Below are positions 1 through 6,181 of a stretch of DNA of 7,484 nucleotides, in pieces (position 1 is the stretch's first letter; each line of letters starts with the position of its first letter). A model generated the notes under the pieces. It was not told the origin of the DNA. It did not search any database and saw only the letters and a program-made list of their open reading frames with translations. The DNA comes from Nitrosomonas sp. (lineage in GTDB: Bacteria > Pseudomonadota > Gammaproteobacteria > Burkholderiales > Nitrosomonadaceae): the NCBI GenBank assembly GCA_021774205.1, contig JAJFJI010000160.1:1-7484 (forward strand). Reading direction: 5' to 3'. A program made the position numbers and the translations under genes.

Positions 1-74
1 TCGTTCAGATCTTCTTCGGTTTTGATATTTTTAGCCGCTAATTGGGCTAGTGCCTGGAGTTCTTTATTTTTCAT
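1..74 (-). CDS. IS256-family (mutator-type) transposase, N-terminal fragment
   Basis: An ATG at 74-72 on the minus strand opens a frame reading MKNKELQALAQLAAKNIKTE and a few more residues (24 full codons) to the window edge with no stop. A start of this kind, with an ELQALA...KNIKTEEDLN pattern, is what I know from IS256-type DDE transposases, where it precedes the region that pairs with element ends and the catalytic DDE core. None of the catalytic part is visible. A purine-rich GGGAAGGG lies about 12 bases upstream on the minus strand and could be the ribosome site, but it falls inside a predicted leader hairpin. Only the N-terminus can be judged, so the family call rests on about 24 residues, and whether the gene is intact cannot be seen. 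Confidence 0.75.
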   Translation of the reverse strand, partial: MKNKELQALAQLAAKNIKTEEDLN

Positions 75-77
75 CGT

Positions 78-117
78 CTGTCTATCCCTTCCCGTGATGG
101 GAGTTAATGATAGACAG
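78..117 (-). promoter_or_regulatory. Transposase leader hairpin enclosing the ribosome site
   Basis: Bases 78-86 (CTGTCTATC) and 109-117 (GATAGACAG) form a perfect 9-bp inverted repeat. In the minus-strand transcript the stem ends three bases before the transposase ATG. Its loop carries the purine-rich GGGAAGGG, which can itself pair with a nearby UCCC. Such a structure would be expected to limit translation initiation, as known for leader hairpins of some other insertion sequences such as IS10 and IS50. The pairing is visible in the sequence; the regulatory effect is inferred. Confidence 0.45.
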
Positions 118-205
118 TTACACAGAATTTTCTACAGTCTCGTTTTTGCTTCTTGCAATTTAAAAAAAAATATTTATTTTTAGCGTTTCCATCAGCATTT
201 TGGCT

Positions 206-228
206 GAATGCGGCAATATGCCACATTC
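206..228. promoter_or_regulatory. Imperfect 23-bp dyad, candidate operator of the HupE-receptor gene
   Basis: GAATG (206-210) and GGCA (212-215) are mirrored by TGCC (219-222) and CATTC (224-228) around the centre ATA. Nine of ten arm positions match, the exception being the pair 211/223. It overlaps the putative -35 element at 226-231. The size and shape suit a dimeric repressor. It is not a clear match to the Zur, Fur, NikR or CueR sites I know, although its outer GAA...TTC layout faintly recalls gammaproteobacterial Zur boxes. The assignment as an operator is inference. Confidence 0.35.
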
Positions 229-254
229 CCATCGACATAAGTTGTATAGATAAT
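226..254 (+). promoter_or_regulatory. Putative sigma70 promoter for the HupE-receptor gene
   Basis: TTCCCA at 226-231 matches four of six -35 positions. GATAAT at 249-254 matches five of six -10 positions, and the spacing is 17 bases. Transcription would begin near 260, about 27 bases before the GTG at 288. The element lies between and within two dyads, an arrangement typical of a repressible promoter. No experimental support exists in the window, and AT-rich DNA offers other -10-like hexamers (for example TATAGA at 245-250). Confidence 0.35.
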
Positions 255-269
255 AACGCATCGTTATTA
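251..269. promoter_or_regulatory. Perfect 8-bp dyad over the predicted transcription start
   Basis: TAATAACG (251-258) and CGTTATTA (262-269) are perfect inverted arms around CAT. The dyad covers most of the putative -10 hexamer and the expected start point, a classic position for a repressor site. A few bases later comes TTTTT (273-277), so a weak hairpin terminator or attenuator is the alternative reading. The stem is AT-rich and the U-run short, so I favour an operator. The regulator is not encoded in this window. Confidence 0.35.
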
Positions 270-287
270 CCGTTTTTCTACAACTAA

Positions 288-3170
288 GTGTCGCAAATAA
301 CTCTCAAGTCTGAAGAAACTATTGGTGCTGATTTTGATTCCATTATGGTGGAAACGCTATGTCGCGAACATCATGATAGGTTGTTAACAAGGTGTGGTTT
401 GTTGCGTAACAATGAAACAGTTACTCAACCTAACTTCAGTAATACCATGCCAGATCAAAATAATCATTCAGTCCTTGCCAAGCTTGATCCACAGAGATTC
501 ATTTTCTCTCTGGGATTATTCGCGTTGCTATTTTTTACATTCTCAAATATTCCAACAATTCTCCTAATTATTGACAACGATTGGAGCGAAGGTTTTCATC
601 ATCCATTAGAAGGATGGGACCATCTTCTGGCTATGGTTGCGGTAGGCGTCTGGGCTGCCCAGCTACGCGAACAGGCAATCTGGTTGCTGCCATTTGTGTT
701 TGTCATCGTTATGAGTCTGGGTGGGATAGCTGGCGTAGCAAGTTTTTCAGTTCCGAATGCTGAAATTATGATCCTGCTGTCCGGGTTGATTTTAAGCATA
801 TTCATTGTTCGTAAAATCCGGTTTAGTGCACCGTTGAATATATTGATTATTGCTTTCTTTGCTTTTTTCCACGGTTATGCGCATGGACAGGAAATTTCGA
901 CCTCGGTGAGTCTAGTTTCATATACCGCTGGTTTTGTATTCGCGACTTTATTGCTGCACGGCGCAGGTATATTGATTGCACGTTTAGCAGTATTGGCTTT
1001 TGCATGTTTTATTAGTAACCACATTCATGCCCAGGAAGCCGATAAGGCGCCGGCTGAAATTGCCAAGGCGTCGGTGGCAACCGAGTCGAATACCAGTAAT
1101 GAAGCTTTCGTTATCTTTAATGAAATGCTAATTACCGGACGATCCGATTCAATGGTCGGTATTGCCGACAGCGCATCACAAGGAACGGTAGGTCAAGATC
1201 AACTAAAGTATCGGCCAATCAACCGGCCAGGTGAAATCCTTGAAACAGTCCCAGGGATGATCGCTACCCAACACAGTGGCGAAGGTAAAGCTAATCAGTA
1301 TTTTTTGCGCGGGTTTAATCTCGACCATGGCACTGATTTTTTGACACAAATTGAGGGGGTACCTGTCAATCAGGTTTCCCACTCGCACGGACAAGGCTGG
1401 ACGGATACCAATTTTCTCATTCCTGAGTTAATAGAAACATTGGACTACAGAAAAGGGGGTAGTTACGCTGACACTGGCGATTTTTCTAGCGCCGGTTCGG
1501 CCAATATTCAATATTTTAAACGTCTGCCGGAAACCATTGTTAAGTTCACCGGCGGTAGTTTTAACTACTACCGTGGACTGGTTGCGGGTTCTTCTAAACT
1601 GGGTGATGGTGATTTATTGTATGCGGGTGAAGTCCTACACAATGATGGTCCATGGACGACCGGCAATGACTATTTGAAATTTAACGGTGTACTGCGGTAT
1701 AGCCAAGCGAGTGGCAACCAAGGCTGGAGCATAACTGCCATGGCTACTCAGTCTGATTGGAGAGCAACCGATCAGATTGCCCGGCGTGCTCATAATCAAG
1801 GTATTGTCGGCCGGTTTGACGCGCTTGATCCGACCGACGGCGGCAGCAGCCAACGTTATAGCCTGACGGGTGAATGGCATCGTCAAGGTGAAAACAGTAT
1901 CACACAATTTATGGCTTATGGTATTTATTCCAAGCTAAAGCTGTATTCAAATTTTAGTTTCTTTTTAGATGACAATGAAAATACCAATCCGGTTGGTTGC
2001 GCTGGTCTGGAAGGTTTAACTGCTGGAAACAAATTCAATCCAGCGCTTTTTAATACCTGTGGTGATCAATTCGGGCAACCGGACGATCGCTGGACGACGG
2101 GGTTTAAAGGTAGTCACACCCTTTTCCACAAAATTGGGGTTGCTGATTCAGAAACCACGTTTGGCGTACAAGTGCGCAACGATAACATTCAAAATGCATT
2201 AACCAGGACCCATGCGCAAAGAAAATTCGATACGACTCGCAAAGATACCGTTTGGGTGACCAGTGTTAGTCCTTATGTGGAAAATAAAACCAGTTGGATG
2301 AATTGGTTGCGTACCAGTATCGGTGTGCGTTTTGATGGTTTCCGCTTTGACGTTAAGAACAGTAACATTTCCCAAAATAACGGTGACCGTTATGACGGTC
2401 TAGTAAGCCCTAAGCTAGGAATGGTTTTTGGCCCTTGGGCGGCTACTGAGCTTTATTTGAATGGGGGTTTTGGTTTTCATAGTAACGATGCACGCGGAAT
2501 CAATACGCGTATTGATCCGGCAAGTGGCGACCCGGTTACACGTGCTGATCCCTTGGCGCGAACGTATAGTGCAGAAGCCGGTATACGTTCGAGTTGGGTA
2601 CAGGGACTGCAGAGCACGCTGGTTTTTTGGTGGATGGATCTTGATTCGGAGCTACTTTTTGTCGGAGACGCGGGAGCGACTGTGGCCAGTCGTCCCAGCC
2701 GTCGCTATGGACTCGAATTTGCCAACTACTACCATCCTGCCGAATGGTTAACCCTAGATGCCGATTTTAGTTTTTCTCATTCGCGTTTTCGTGATGATGT
2801 GTCGGGGGAAGGCAATTATGTCCCAAATTCGATTGAAATGGTCATCGCAACCGGGGCAACTTTTCACGATGTTTATGGTGGGTTTTTTGGTGGCCCCAGA
2901 TTACGTTATTTAGGGCCGCGTGCATTAAACGAAGACAATAGTAAACGCTCGAGTAGCACGATTCTGTTATCAGCGATGTTGGGTTACGAAGTTAATAAAT
3001 TCTTAAGTATACAAGCGGAAGTTTTCAATATGCTGGATCGCAAAGATGATGCGATTACATATTTTTACACGTCGCGATTACCCGGCGAATCTAATGCAGG
3101 CGTCGATGATTTCCATTTTCATCCTGTCGAGCCAGTAAGTTTTCGTGCGGGTTTGACTTTGAAATTTTAG
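288..3170 (+). CDS. HupE/UreJ-type metal permease fused to a TonB-dependent outer-membrane receptor
   Basis: One open frame encodes two proteins normally separate. Residues about 71-230 look like HupE/UreJ (nickel/cobalt permease family): six hydrophobic helices with the motifs HHPLEGWDH (104-112) and FFHGYAHGQE (193-202), whose His, Asp and Glu residues are the expected metal ligands. A seventh helix (about 231-247) ends in HIHA|Q, a plausible signal-peptidase site at 248/249. The rest is a full receptor of about 712 residues: a TonB-box-like EMLITG (279-284), a plug domain with RGFNLDHGTDF and SHSHGQGW, then a beta-barrel ending in aromatic Phe960. HFHP (943-946) lies near the end, and Cys571/Cys591 may form a loop disulfide. 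Basic residues alternate so that the receptor part would emerge in the periplasm. The start is uncertain: the GTG at 288 lacks a clear ribosome site. TTG at 399 has AAGG six bases upstream, and ATG at 447 (residue 54) best fits the usual HupE length. It is first in a likely operon. The receptor and HupE calls are firm; the substrate (Ni, Co or Cu, free or chelated) is not. Confidence 0.9.
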   Translation: MSQITLKSEETIGADFDSIMVETLCREHHDRLLTRCGLLRNNETVTQPNFSNTMPDQNNHSVLAKLDPQRFIFSLGLFALLFFTFSNIPTILLIIDNDWSEGFHHPLEGWDHLLAMVAVGVWAAQLREQAIWLLPFVFVIVMSLGGIAGVASFSVPNAEIMILLSGLILSIFIVRKIRFSAPLNILIIAFFAFFHGYAHGQEISTSVSLVSYTAGFVFATLLLHGAGILIARLAVLAFACFISNHIHAQEADKAPAEIAKASVATESNTSNEAFVIFNEMLITGRSDSMVGIADSASQGTVGQDQLKYRPINRPGEILETVPGMIATQHSGEGKANQYFLRGFNLDHGTDFLTQIEGVPVNQVSHSHGQGWTDTNFLIPELIETLDYRKGGSYADTGDFSSAGSANIQYFKRLPETIVKFTGGSFNYYRGLVAGSSKLGDGDLLYAGEVLHNDGPWTTGNDYLKFNGVLRYSQASGNQGWSITAMATQSDWRATDQIARRAHNQGIVGRFDALDPTDGGSSQRYSLTGEWHRQGENSITQFMAYGIYSKLKLYSNFSFFLDDNENTNPVGCAGLEGLTAGNKFNPALFNTCGDQFGQPDDRWTTGFKGSHTLFHKIGVADSETTFGVQVRNDNIQNALTRTHAQRKFDTTRKDTVWVTSVSPYVENKTSWMNWLRTSIGVRFDGFRFDVKNSNISQNNGDRYDGLVSPKLGMVFGPWAATELYLNGGFGFHSNDARGINTRIDPASGDPVTRADPLARTYSAEAGIRSSWVQGLQSTLVFWWMDLDSELLFVGDAGATVASRPSRRYGLEFANYYHPAEWLTLDADFSFSHSRFRDDVSGEGNYVPNSIEMVIATGATFHDVYGGFFGGPRLRYLGPRALNEDNSKRSSSTILLSAMLGYEVNKFLSIQAEVFNMLDRKDDAITYFYTSRLPGESNAGVDDFHFHPVEPVSFRAGLTLKF
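972..1031 (+). other. Internal signal-peptide-like segment joining permease and receptor
   Basis: Codons 229-248 read LIARLAVLAFACFISNHIHA and are followed by Gln249. This has one basic residue (Arg232), a hydrophobic core and a small residue at -1 with Ile at -3, as signal peptidase I tolerates. It can serve as the last helix of HupE and as the export signal of the receptor. An in-frame TTG at 972, with a weak AGG (965-967) four bases ahead, could also allow separate initiation of the receptor with a short signal peptide of its own. The sequence features are seen; cleavage or reinitiation is inferred. Confidence 0.5.
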
Positions 3171-3201
3171 CGAATGATGTAATTCAGGCAACTACAACCA
3201 A

Positions 3202-3207
3202 GAGGAG
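3202..3207 (+). promoter_or_regulatory. Ribosome binding site that decides the thioredoxin-like start
   Basis: GAGGAG is only one base before the ATG at 3209 but ten bases before the ATG at 3218. The second spacing is workable and the first is not, so translation should begin at 3218. Confidence 0.65.
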
Positions 3208-3217
3208 AATGATAACG

Positions 3218-3706
3218 ATGTTTACCAAAATCTTTATTATTTGTTTTTTTGTCTTATTGTTTATTTCGATACCAGCTCAGGCGGAAAAAGTGCAATTAAA
3301 ACATTTTGTTCCTGGAAGCTATCAGCAGTTACTTGAAAAAAATGCTGACAAACCCTTTATGTTGGCCATCTGGTCTACAACCTGTTCTTCTTGTATGGAA
3401 AAAATGGCTTTGCTGAATGAACTAAAAGAAAGCAGGCCGGAAATCAATATCGTCATGTTGTCCACCGACGATGTATCGGTGTCGGATCAAATCCAGACAG
3501 TTTTGGCTAAGAATGAACTGGCTTCGCTTGATAATTGGGTTTTTGCCGATGAAAACGCGCAAAGATTACGTTATGAAATTGACCCAAAATGGTACGGTGA
3601 ATTGCCTCGTACTTACTTCCTGAATAAAAACCATGAACGCCAGGGTATTAGCGGTTCTTTATCCCAAGAAGACTATGAAACTATTTTCAAAGTCATTCTG
3701 AACTGA
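3218..3706 (+). CDS. Secreted thioredoxin-fold protein (TlpA-like) with CSSC motif
   Basis: The 162-residue product has a signal peptide (MFTKIF followed by a strongly hydrophobic core, likely cleaved at AQA|EK, residues 22/23), so it acts in the periplasm. The mature part has the thioredoxin signature WSTTCSSC with Cys56 and Cys59 after a beta strand, and a cis-proline candidate in LPRTYFL (Pro130), in the right order and spacing. TlpA/ResA-type proteins are thiol-disulfide reductants that serve cytochrome or copper-site maturation. CSSC differs from the common CxPC forms, so redox properties may differ. An upstream ATG at 3209 would add MIT, but the GAGGAG site fits 3218 better. The gene lies 47 bases after the receptor gene and its TGA overlaps the ATG of the propeller gene. 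This suggests coupled translation and a client relation with that cysteine-containing protein, which is inference. Confidence 0.85.
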   Translation: MFTKIFIICFFVLLFISIPAQAEKVQLKHFVPGSYQQLLEKNADKPFMLAIWSTTCSSCMEKMALLNELKESRPEINIVMLSTDDVSVSDQIQTVLAKNELASLDNWVFADENAQRLRYEIDPKWYGELPRTYFLNKNHERQGISGSLSQEDYETIFKVILN

Positions 3707-4938
3707 TGTTTCCTATGCCCTCAGCCGATTATCGCATGTTATTCAGCAAAAGTTCCACACTGACTGTTGCAGTGGTTGTGATGTGGTTGAACTGTTCAAT
3801 CATTTTTGCCGCTTCAACAGTTTCCTATTCGAAATCGACGCTTGGTTTATATGATATCTCAACGTTTGATGTGTACGTTGACGGTAGGATCATTCATATT
3901 ATCGCGGGCGGAAAAAAAACAGCAAATGATCAACAATTATCGATCCGCTATACACGTTCTGAAGATGACGGACGTCATTGGAAGAATCCAGTCACGCTTG
4001 ATATTCAGCTGTCTGAAGTAAATGCTAGTCGTGGCAACGACATTCAACTTGCTACTAAAGATAAGCGCTTGGTGGCATTGTGGCAAAGCCAAGGAGCGCT
4101 TCCTGGCATGGGGCCGATGGCTGGTGCTTATTCGCTAGACAACGGCAGAACCTGGCAACAGAGCCTCAATCCAGCCGGAGACAATGACGGGAGCCAAGCT
4201 TACATCGACCTAATTGCTGATTTGCGCGGTAATTTTCATGTCGTCTGGCTGGAAGATCCTGACGAAAATGGCTATCAGAGTCTTCGTTACGCCCGGTCTA
4301 TTGATAGCGGCCAACAGTGGAGTCAACCGGTTACGCTGGACGATTCAACTTGCTCATGTTGTCCAAATACGTTTGCGTTGTCCCCTAAAAATGAACTCAG
4401 TGTGCTCTATCGCGATATGACGCCTCGGGATATGTCGCTGTTGCAATCTTCCGATAGCGGTTTAACTTGGCGGCGCATCAACACGGTTGGCAACTTTGAC
4501 TGGAATTTTAAGGGTTGCCCGCATGTAGGCGGTGGTTTGGGATATATCGAAAACGACGATGTTGCTCAGTTGCATAGTGTTGTCTGGACGGGTGTCGAGG
4601 AAAAACCCGGCCTATATTATCTTTCTTCCAGTAATAACGGCGAAACCTGGTCGATTCCAGCAAGACTCGGCGAGGCCGCAATTCATGGCGATATTGCTGC
4701 GCTTGACAGCCGCAAAGTATTCGCAATATGGAACGAAATGGAAGCGGAAGGTTTAAGTGTTTTTTATGCGGTATCTGAAGATGGTGGCGCAAGTTGGTTA
4801 AAGCCAAAACGCCTAACCGAGGCAGGTAATGCAGCCACTCACCCGAAATTAGTTTCTACACGACAAGGGGTATTAGCTATGTGGACGGAAAAACCAAGCA
4901 AACAACCGAGCCGATTAGCCTGGCAAATTTTTAAATGA
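3706..4938 (+). CDS. Secreted Asp-box (BNR-repeat) beta-propeller protein with CxCC and GCPH motifs
   Basis: The 410-residue product starts with a probable signal peptide (core VAVVVMWL, cleavage near IFA|AS, about residue 35). Six Asp boxes of the S-x-D/N-x-G-x-x-W type lie at residues 85-92, 143-150, 198-205, 248-255, 308-315 and 357-364. They are spaced 50-60 residues apart, as expected for a six-bladed sialidase-like propeller. I do not see the FRIP arginine motif or other sialidase catalytic residues, so annotation as exo-alpha-sialidase would rest on fold only. Two cysteine motifs stand out: CSCCP (216-220) and GCPH (270-273). I recall the pair as a recurring signature of a subgroup of such propellers, which would make it structural or metal-binding. 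There is no clear ribosome site. The ATG overlaps the previous stop (TGATG), so translational coupling supports 3706; ATGs at 3715 and 3736 remain possible. Its place beside the receptor, thioredoxin-like and copC genes suggests a periplasmic metal or redox role; the function is unknown. Confidence 0.85.
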   Translation: MFPMPSADYRMLFSKSSTLTVAVVVMWLNCSIIFAASTVSYSKSTLGLYDISTFDVYVDGRIIHIIAGGKKTANDQQLSIRYTRSEDDGRHWKNPVTLDIQLSEVNASRGNDIQLATKDKRLVALWQSQGALPGMGPMAGAYSLDNGRTWQQSLNPAGDNDGSQAYIDLIADLRGNFHVVWLEDPDENGYQSLRYARSIDSGQQWSQPVTLDDSTCSCCPNTFALSPKNELSVLYRDMTPRDMSLLQSSDSGLTWRRINTVGNFDWNFKGCPHVGGGLGYIENDDVAQLHSVVWTGVEEKPGLYYLSSSNNGETWSIPARLGEAAIHGDIAALDSRKVFAIWNEMEAEGLSVFYAVSEDGGASWLKPKRLTEAGNAATHPKLVSTRQGVLAMWTEKPSKQPSRLAWQIFK

Positions 4939-5032
4939 TGACGTTTGGGTTTTATCGCCAATTGGCGCGCTAACCATTAACGTCGATACCCGGTTACATT
5001 CATTATGCATGCTATTCAATCAATTGATTTTC

Positions 5033-5037
5033 AGGAG
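5033..5037 (+). promoter_or_regulatory. Ribosome binding site of copC
   Basis: AGGAG lies eight bases before the ATG at 5046. The 107-bp gap after the propeller gene holds this site and a 12-bp palindrome (4956-4967). I see no convincing terminator there, so read-through from the upstream genes is likely. Confidence 0.7.
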
Positions 5038-5045
5038 AAAACTTT

Positions 5046-5438
5046 ATGACAAGATGTCCTATCATTTCCTCAACAGGTCAGCTATTAGTTCTGATATTCA
5101 TTATAAGTTTAACCTTGCCGTTCCCAGTGTTTGCGCATGCAGTCTTGGTGCAGTCTCATCCTGAAGTAGATAGCACGATTAATGAGTCCCCTAAACAGGT
5201 AAATGTATGGTTTAACGAAAGTGTCGCGAGCGAATTCAAGGCGCTTGCCGTCATCAACAGCGCTGGTAAGCGGGTTGATAATAAGGATATTAAACAGGCG
5301 AGATTAGATCGATCGCATATCTATATCAGCACGCCTGAGCTATCACCAGATACTTATACCGTACGGTACCGGGTTATGTCAGCGGATACACATATTGTTA
5401 CTGGACGATTCAACTTTACGATTGAAAATTCTGATTAA
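5046..5438 (+). CDS. copC: CopC-type periplasmic copper-binding protein
   Basis: The 130-residue product has a signal peptide ending PVFA|H, which leaves histidine as mature residue 1 (His31 of the precursor). The mature 100 residues match the CopC/YobA beta-barrel family: an early VQSHPEVDSTI, the central VNVWFNESV, then TYTVRYRVMSADTHIVTGRF near the end. In CopC proteins the N-terminal histidine together with an Asp-x-His pair binds Cu(II) very tightly; here these are His31, Asp114 and His116, all present. The methionine-rich Cu(I) site of classical CopC is missing, since Met111 is the only methionine in the mature chain, so this is a Cu(II)-only type. CopC is often next to, or fused to, the membrane protein CopD; no CopD is in the window. 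A good AGGAG fixes the start. It probably carries or buffers copper for the neighbouring uptake or handling proteins. Confidence 0.9.
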   Translation: MTRCPIISSTGQLLVLIFIISLTLPFPVFAHAVLVQSHPEVDSTINESPKQVNVWFNESVASEFKALAVINSAGKRVDNKDIKQARLDRSHIYISTPELSPDTYTVRYRVMSADTHIVTGRFNFTIENSD

Positions 5439-5472
5439 CAAGCAAAGTAATTCTATATCTTTCATTTAGCAT

Positions 5473-5478
5473 AAGGAG
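5473..5478 (+). promoter_or_regulatory. Ribosome binding site of the lipoprotein gene
   Basis: AAGGAG is ten bases before the ATG at 5489. The 50-bp gap after copC holds no evident terminator, so the gene likely shares the copC transcript. Confidence 0.65.
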
Positions 5479-5488
5479 TTAGCATATC

Positions 5489-6181
5489 ATGAAATCATTC
5501 TCCATTAAGCTGTTGTATTTGCTTTTATTTGTCAGTATCCTGCTGTTAACCGCGTGCGAAAAAAGTGGGCCTGTGCAACACCATTATACGACTAGCATCG
5601 GCTGCCTCATTACTAACGACTTTTACGCGACTTATTTTAGTGTTTATGTTGAACCTAAAGACATTGAAAATGAAACAGATAACGAGATTTTCAAGCCGTT
5701 TTGTCATGCGATATCCAGGACAGGCACGGCCTATTTTACGGCCGACCTGGTTGATGAGGATCTAAGAGAAACACCCATTAGTATTCGTTTGGTTGAACAG
5801 AAGCTTATCGGCGAAGATGAAAATATGGCTGAAAGTTTCAAAGATATACGCACATTATCGATGGTGCGTCCTAAACTATATCCACAAGGCACCATTGAGA
5901 TGCAGGCTGAATTGGATAAAAACGGTTATTATGCGTTGTATCTCAATATTGGTGGTGAAGAAGCATTGTTTGAATACGATCAGCTAAGAATACCTTTACA
6001 TGTCGGCGCTGTTCCTACTGCAAAACGTGTTTGGGACCTCATTCGGGATATTGCGGACTTTATGATGACATTTATATTCCCTATGCTGGTGCTAACCCTC
6101 ATTATGGCGCCATTTCTGCCAATAAAACAATGGATTAATCCAATTCGTAATTTCTCTTGGCGAAAGAAGAGTTTTAATTGA
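5489..6181 (+). CDS. Unrecognised membrane-anchored lipoprotein
   Basis: I do not recognise this 230-residue protein. It opens with a lipoprotein signal (MKSFSIKLLYLLLFVSILLL) and a lipobox LTAC with Cys23 as the predicted lipidated residue; +2 is Glu, not the inner-membrane-retaining Asp. The body (about 24-187) looks like a periplasmic, beta-rich domain, with Cys39 and Cys72 able to form a disulfide, a His-His pair at 31-32 and many acidic residues. Near the C-terminus comes one strong hydrophobic helix (about 190-212) followed by a basic tail (RNFSWRKKSFN). The tail predicts an inner-membrane span with a cytoplasmic end. A lipid anchor plus a transmembrane helix is uncommon. If the lipobox is not used, the N-terminus could be an ordinary membrane helix. 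The gene sits 50 bases after copC with its own ribosome site, suggesting a membrane partner for CopC, perhaps in place of CopD; that is speculation. Confidence 0.75.
   Translation: MKSFSIKLLYLLLFVSILLLTACEKSGPVQHHYTTSIGCLITNDFYATYFSVYVEPKDIENETDNEIFKPFCHAISRTGTAYFTADLVDEDLRETPISIRLVEQKLIGEDENMAESFKDIRTLSMVRPKLYPQGTIEMQAELDKNGYYALYLNIGGEEALFEYDQLRIPLHVGAVPTAKRVWDLIRDIADFMMTFIFPMLVLTLIMAPFLPIKQWINPIRNFSWRKKSFN

Larger units (their letters stand above)
1..141 (-). mobile_element. Terminal part of an IS256-family insertion sequence
   Basis: The first 141 bases look like the upstream end of an IS256-type element that continues off the left edge. Read on the minus strand from base 141 inward, the sequence begins GAGACTGTAGAAAATTCTG, which resembles the terminal inverted repeats of this family, and leads after about 67 bases into the transposase start codon. 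The boundary at 141 is inferred from this resemblance. The other end and the target-site duplication are outside the window; bases 142-150 would be the flanking target copy if the boundary is right. The element sits just upstream of the metal gene cluster and is transcribed away from it. Confidence 0.7.

Noticed and set aside
153..180. TTGCAA at 153-158 and TATTTT at 175-180 with 16-bp spacing next to the insertion-sequence end, as a possible outward promoter.
   Set aside because: Each hexamer matches only four of six positions in very AT-rich DNA with an A-tract; too weak compared with the candidate at 226-254.
3706..4938. Annotation of the propeller as a true exo-alpha-sialidase.
   Set aside because: Only Asp boxes support it; I see no FRIP motif or catalytic arginine/tyrosine pattern, and the CxCC/GCPH motifs point to a different subgroup.
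4956..4967. Perfect 12-bp palindrome CGCCAATTGGCG between the propeller gene and copC.
   Set aside because: One or two perfect 12-bp palindromes are expected by chance in a window of this size, and no T-run follows, so neither operator nor terminator is supported.
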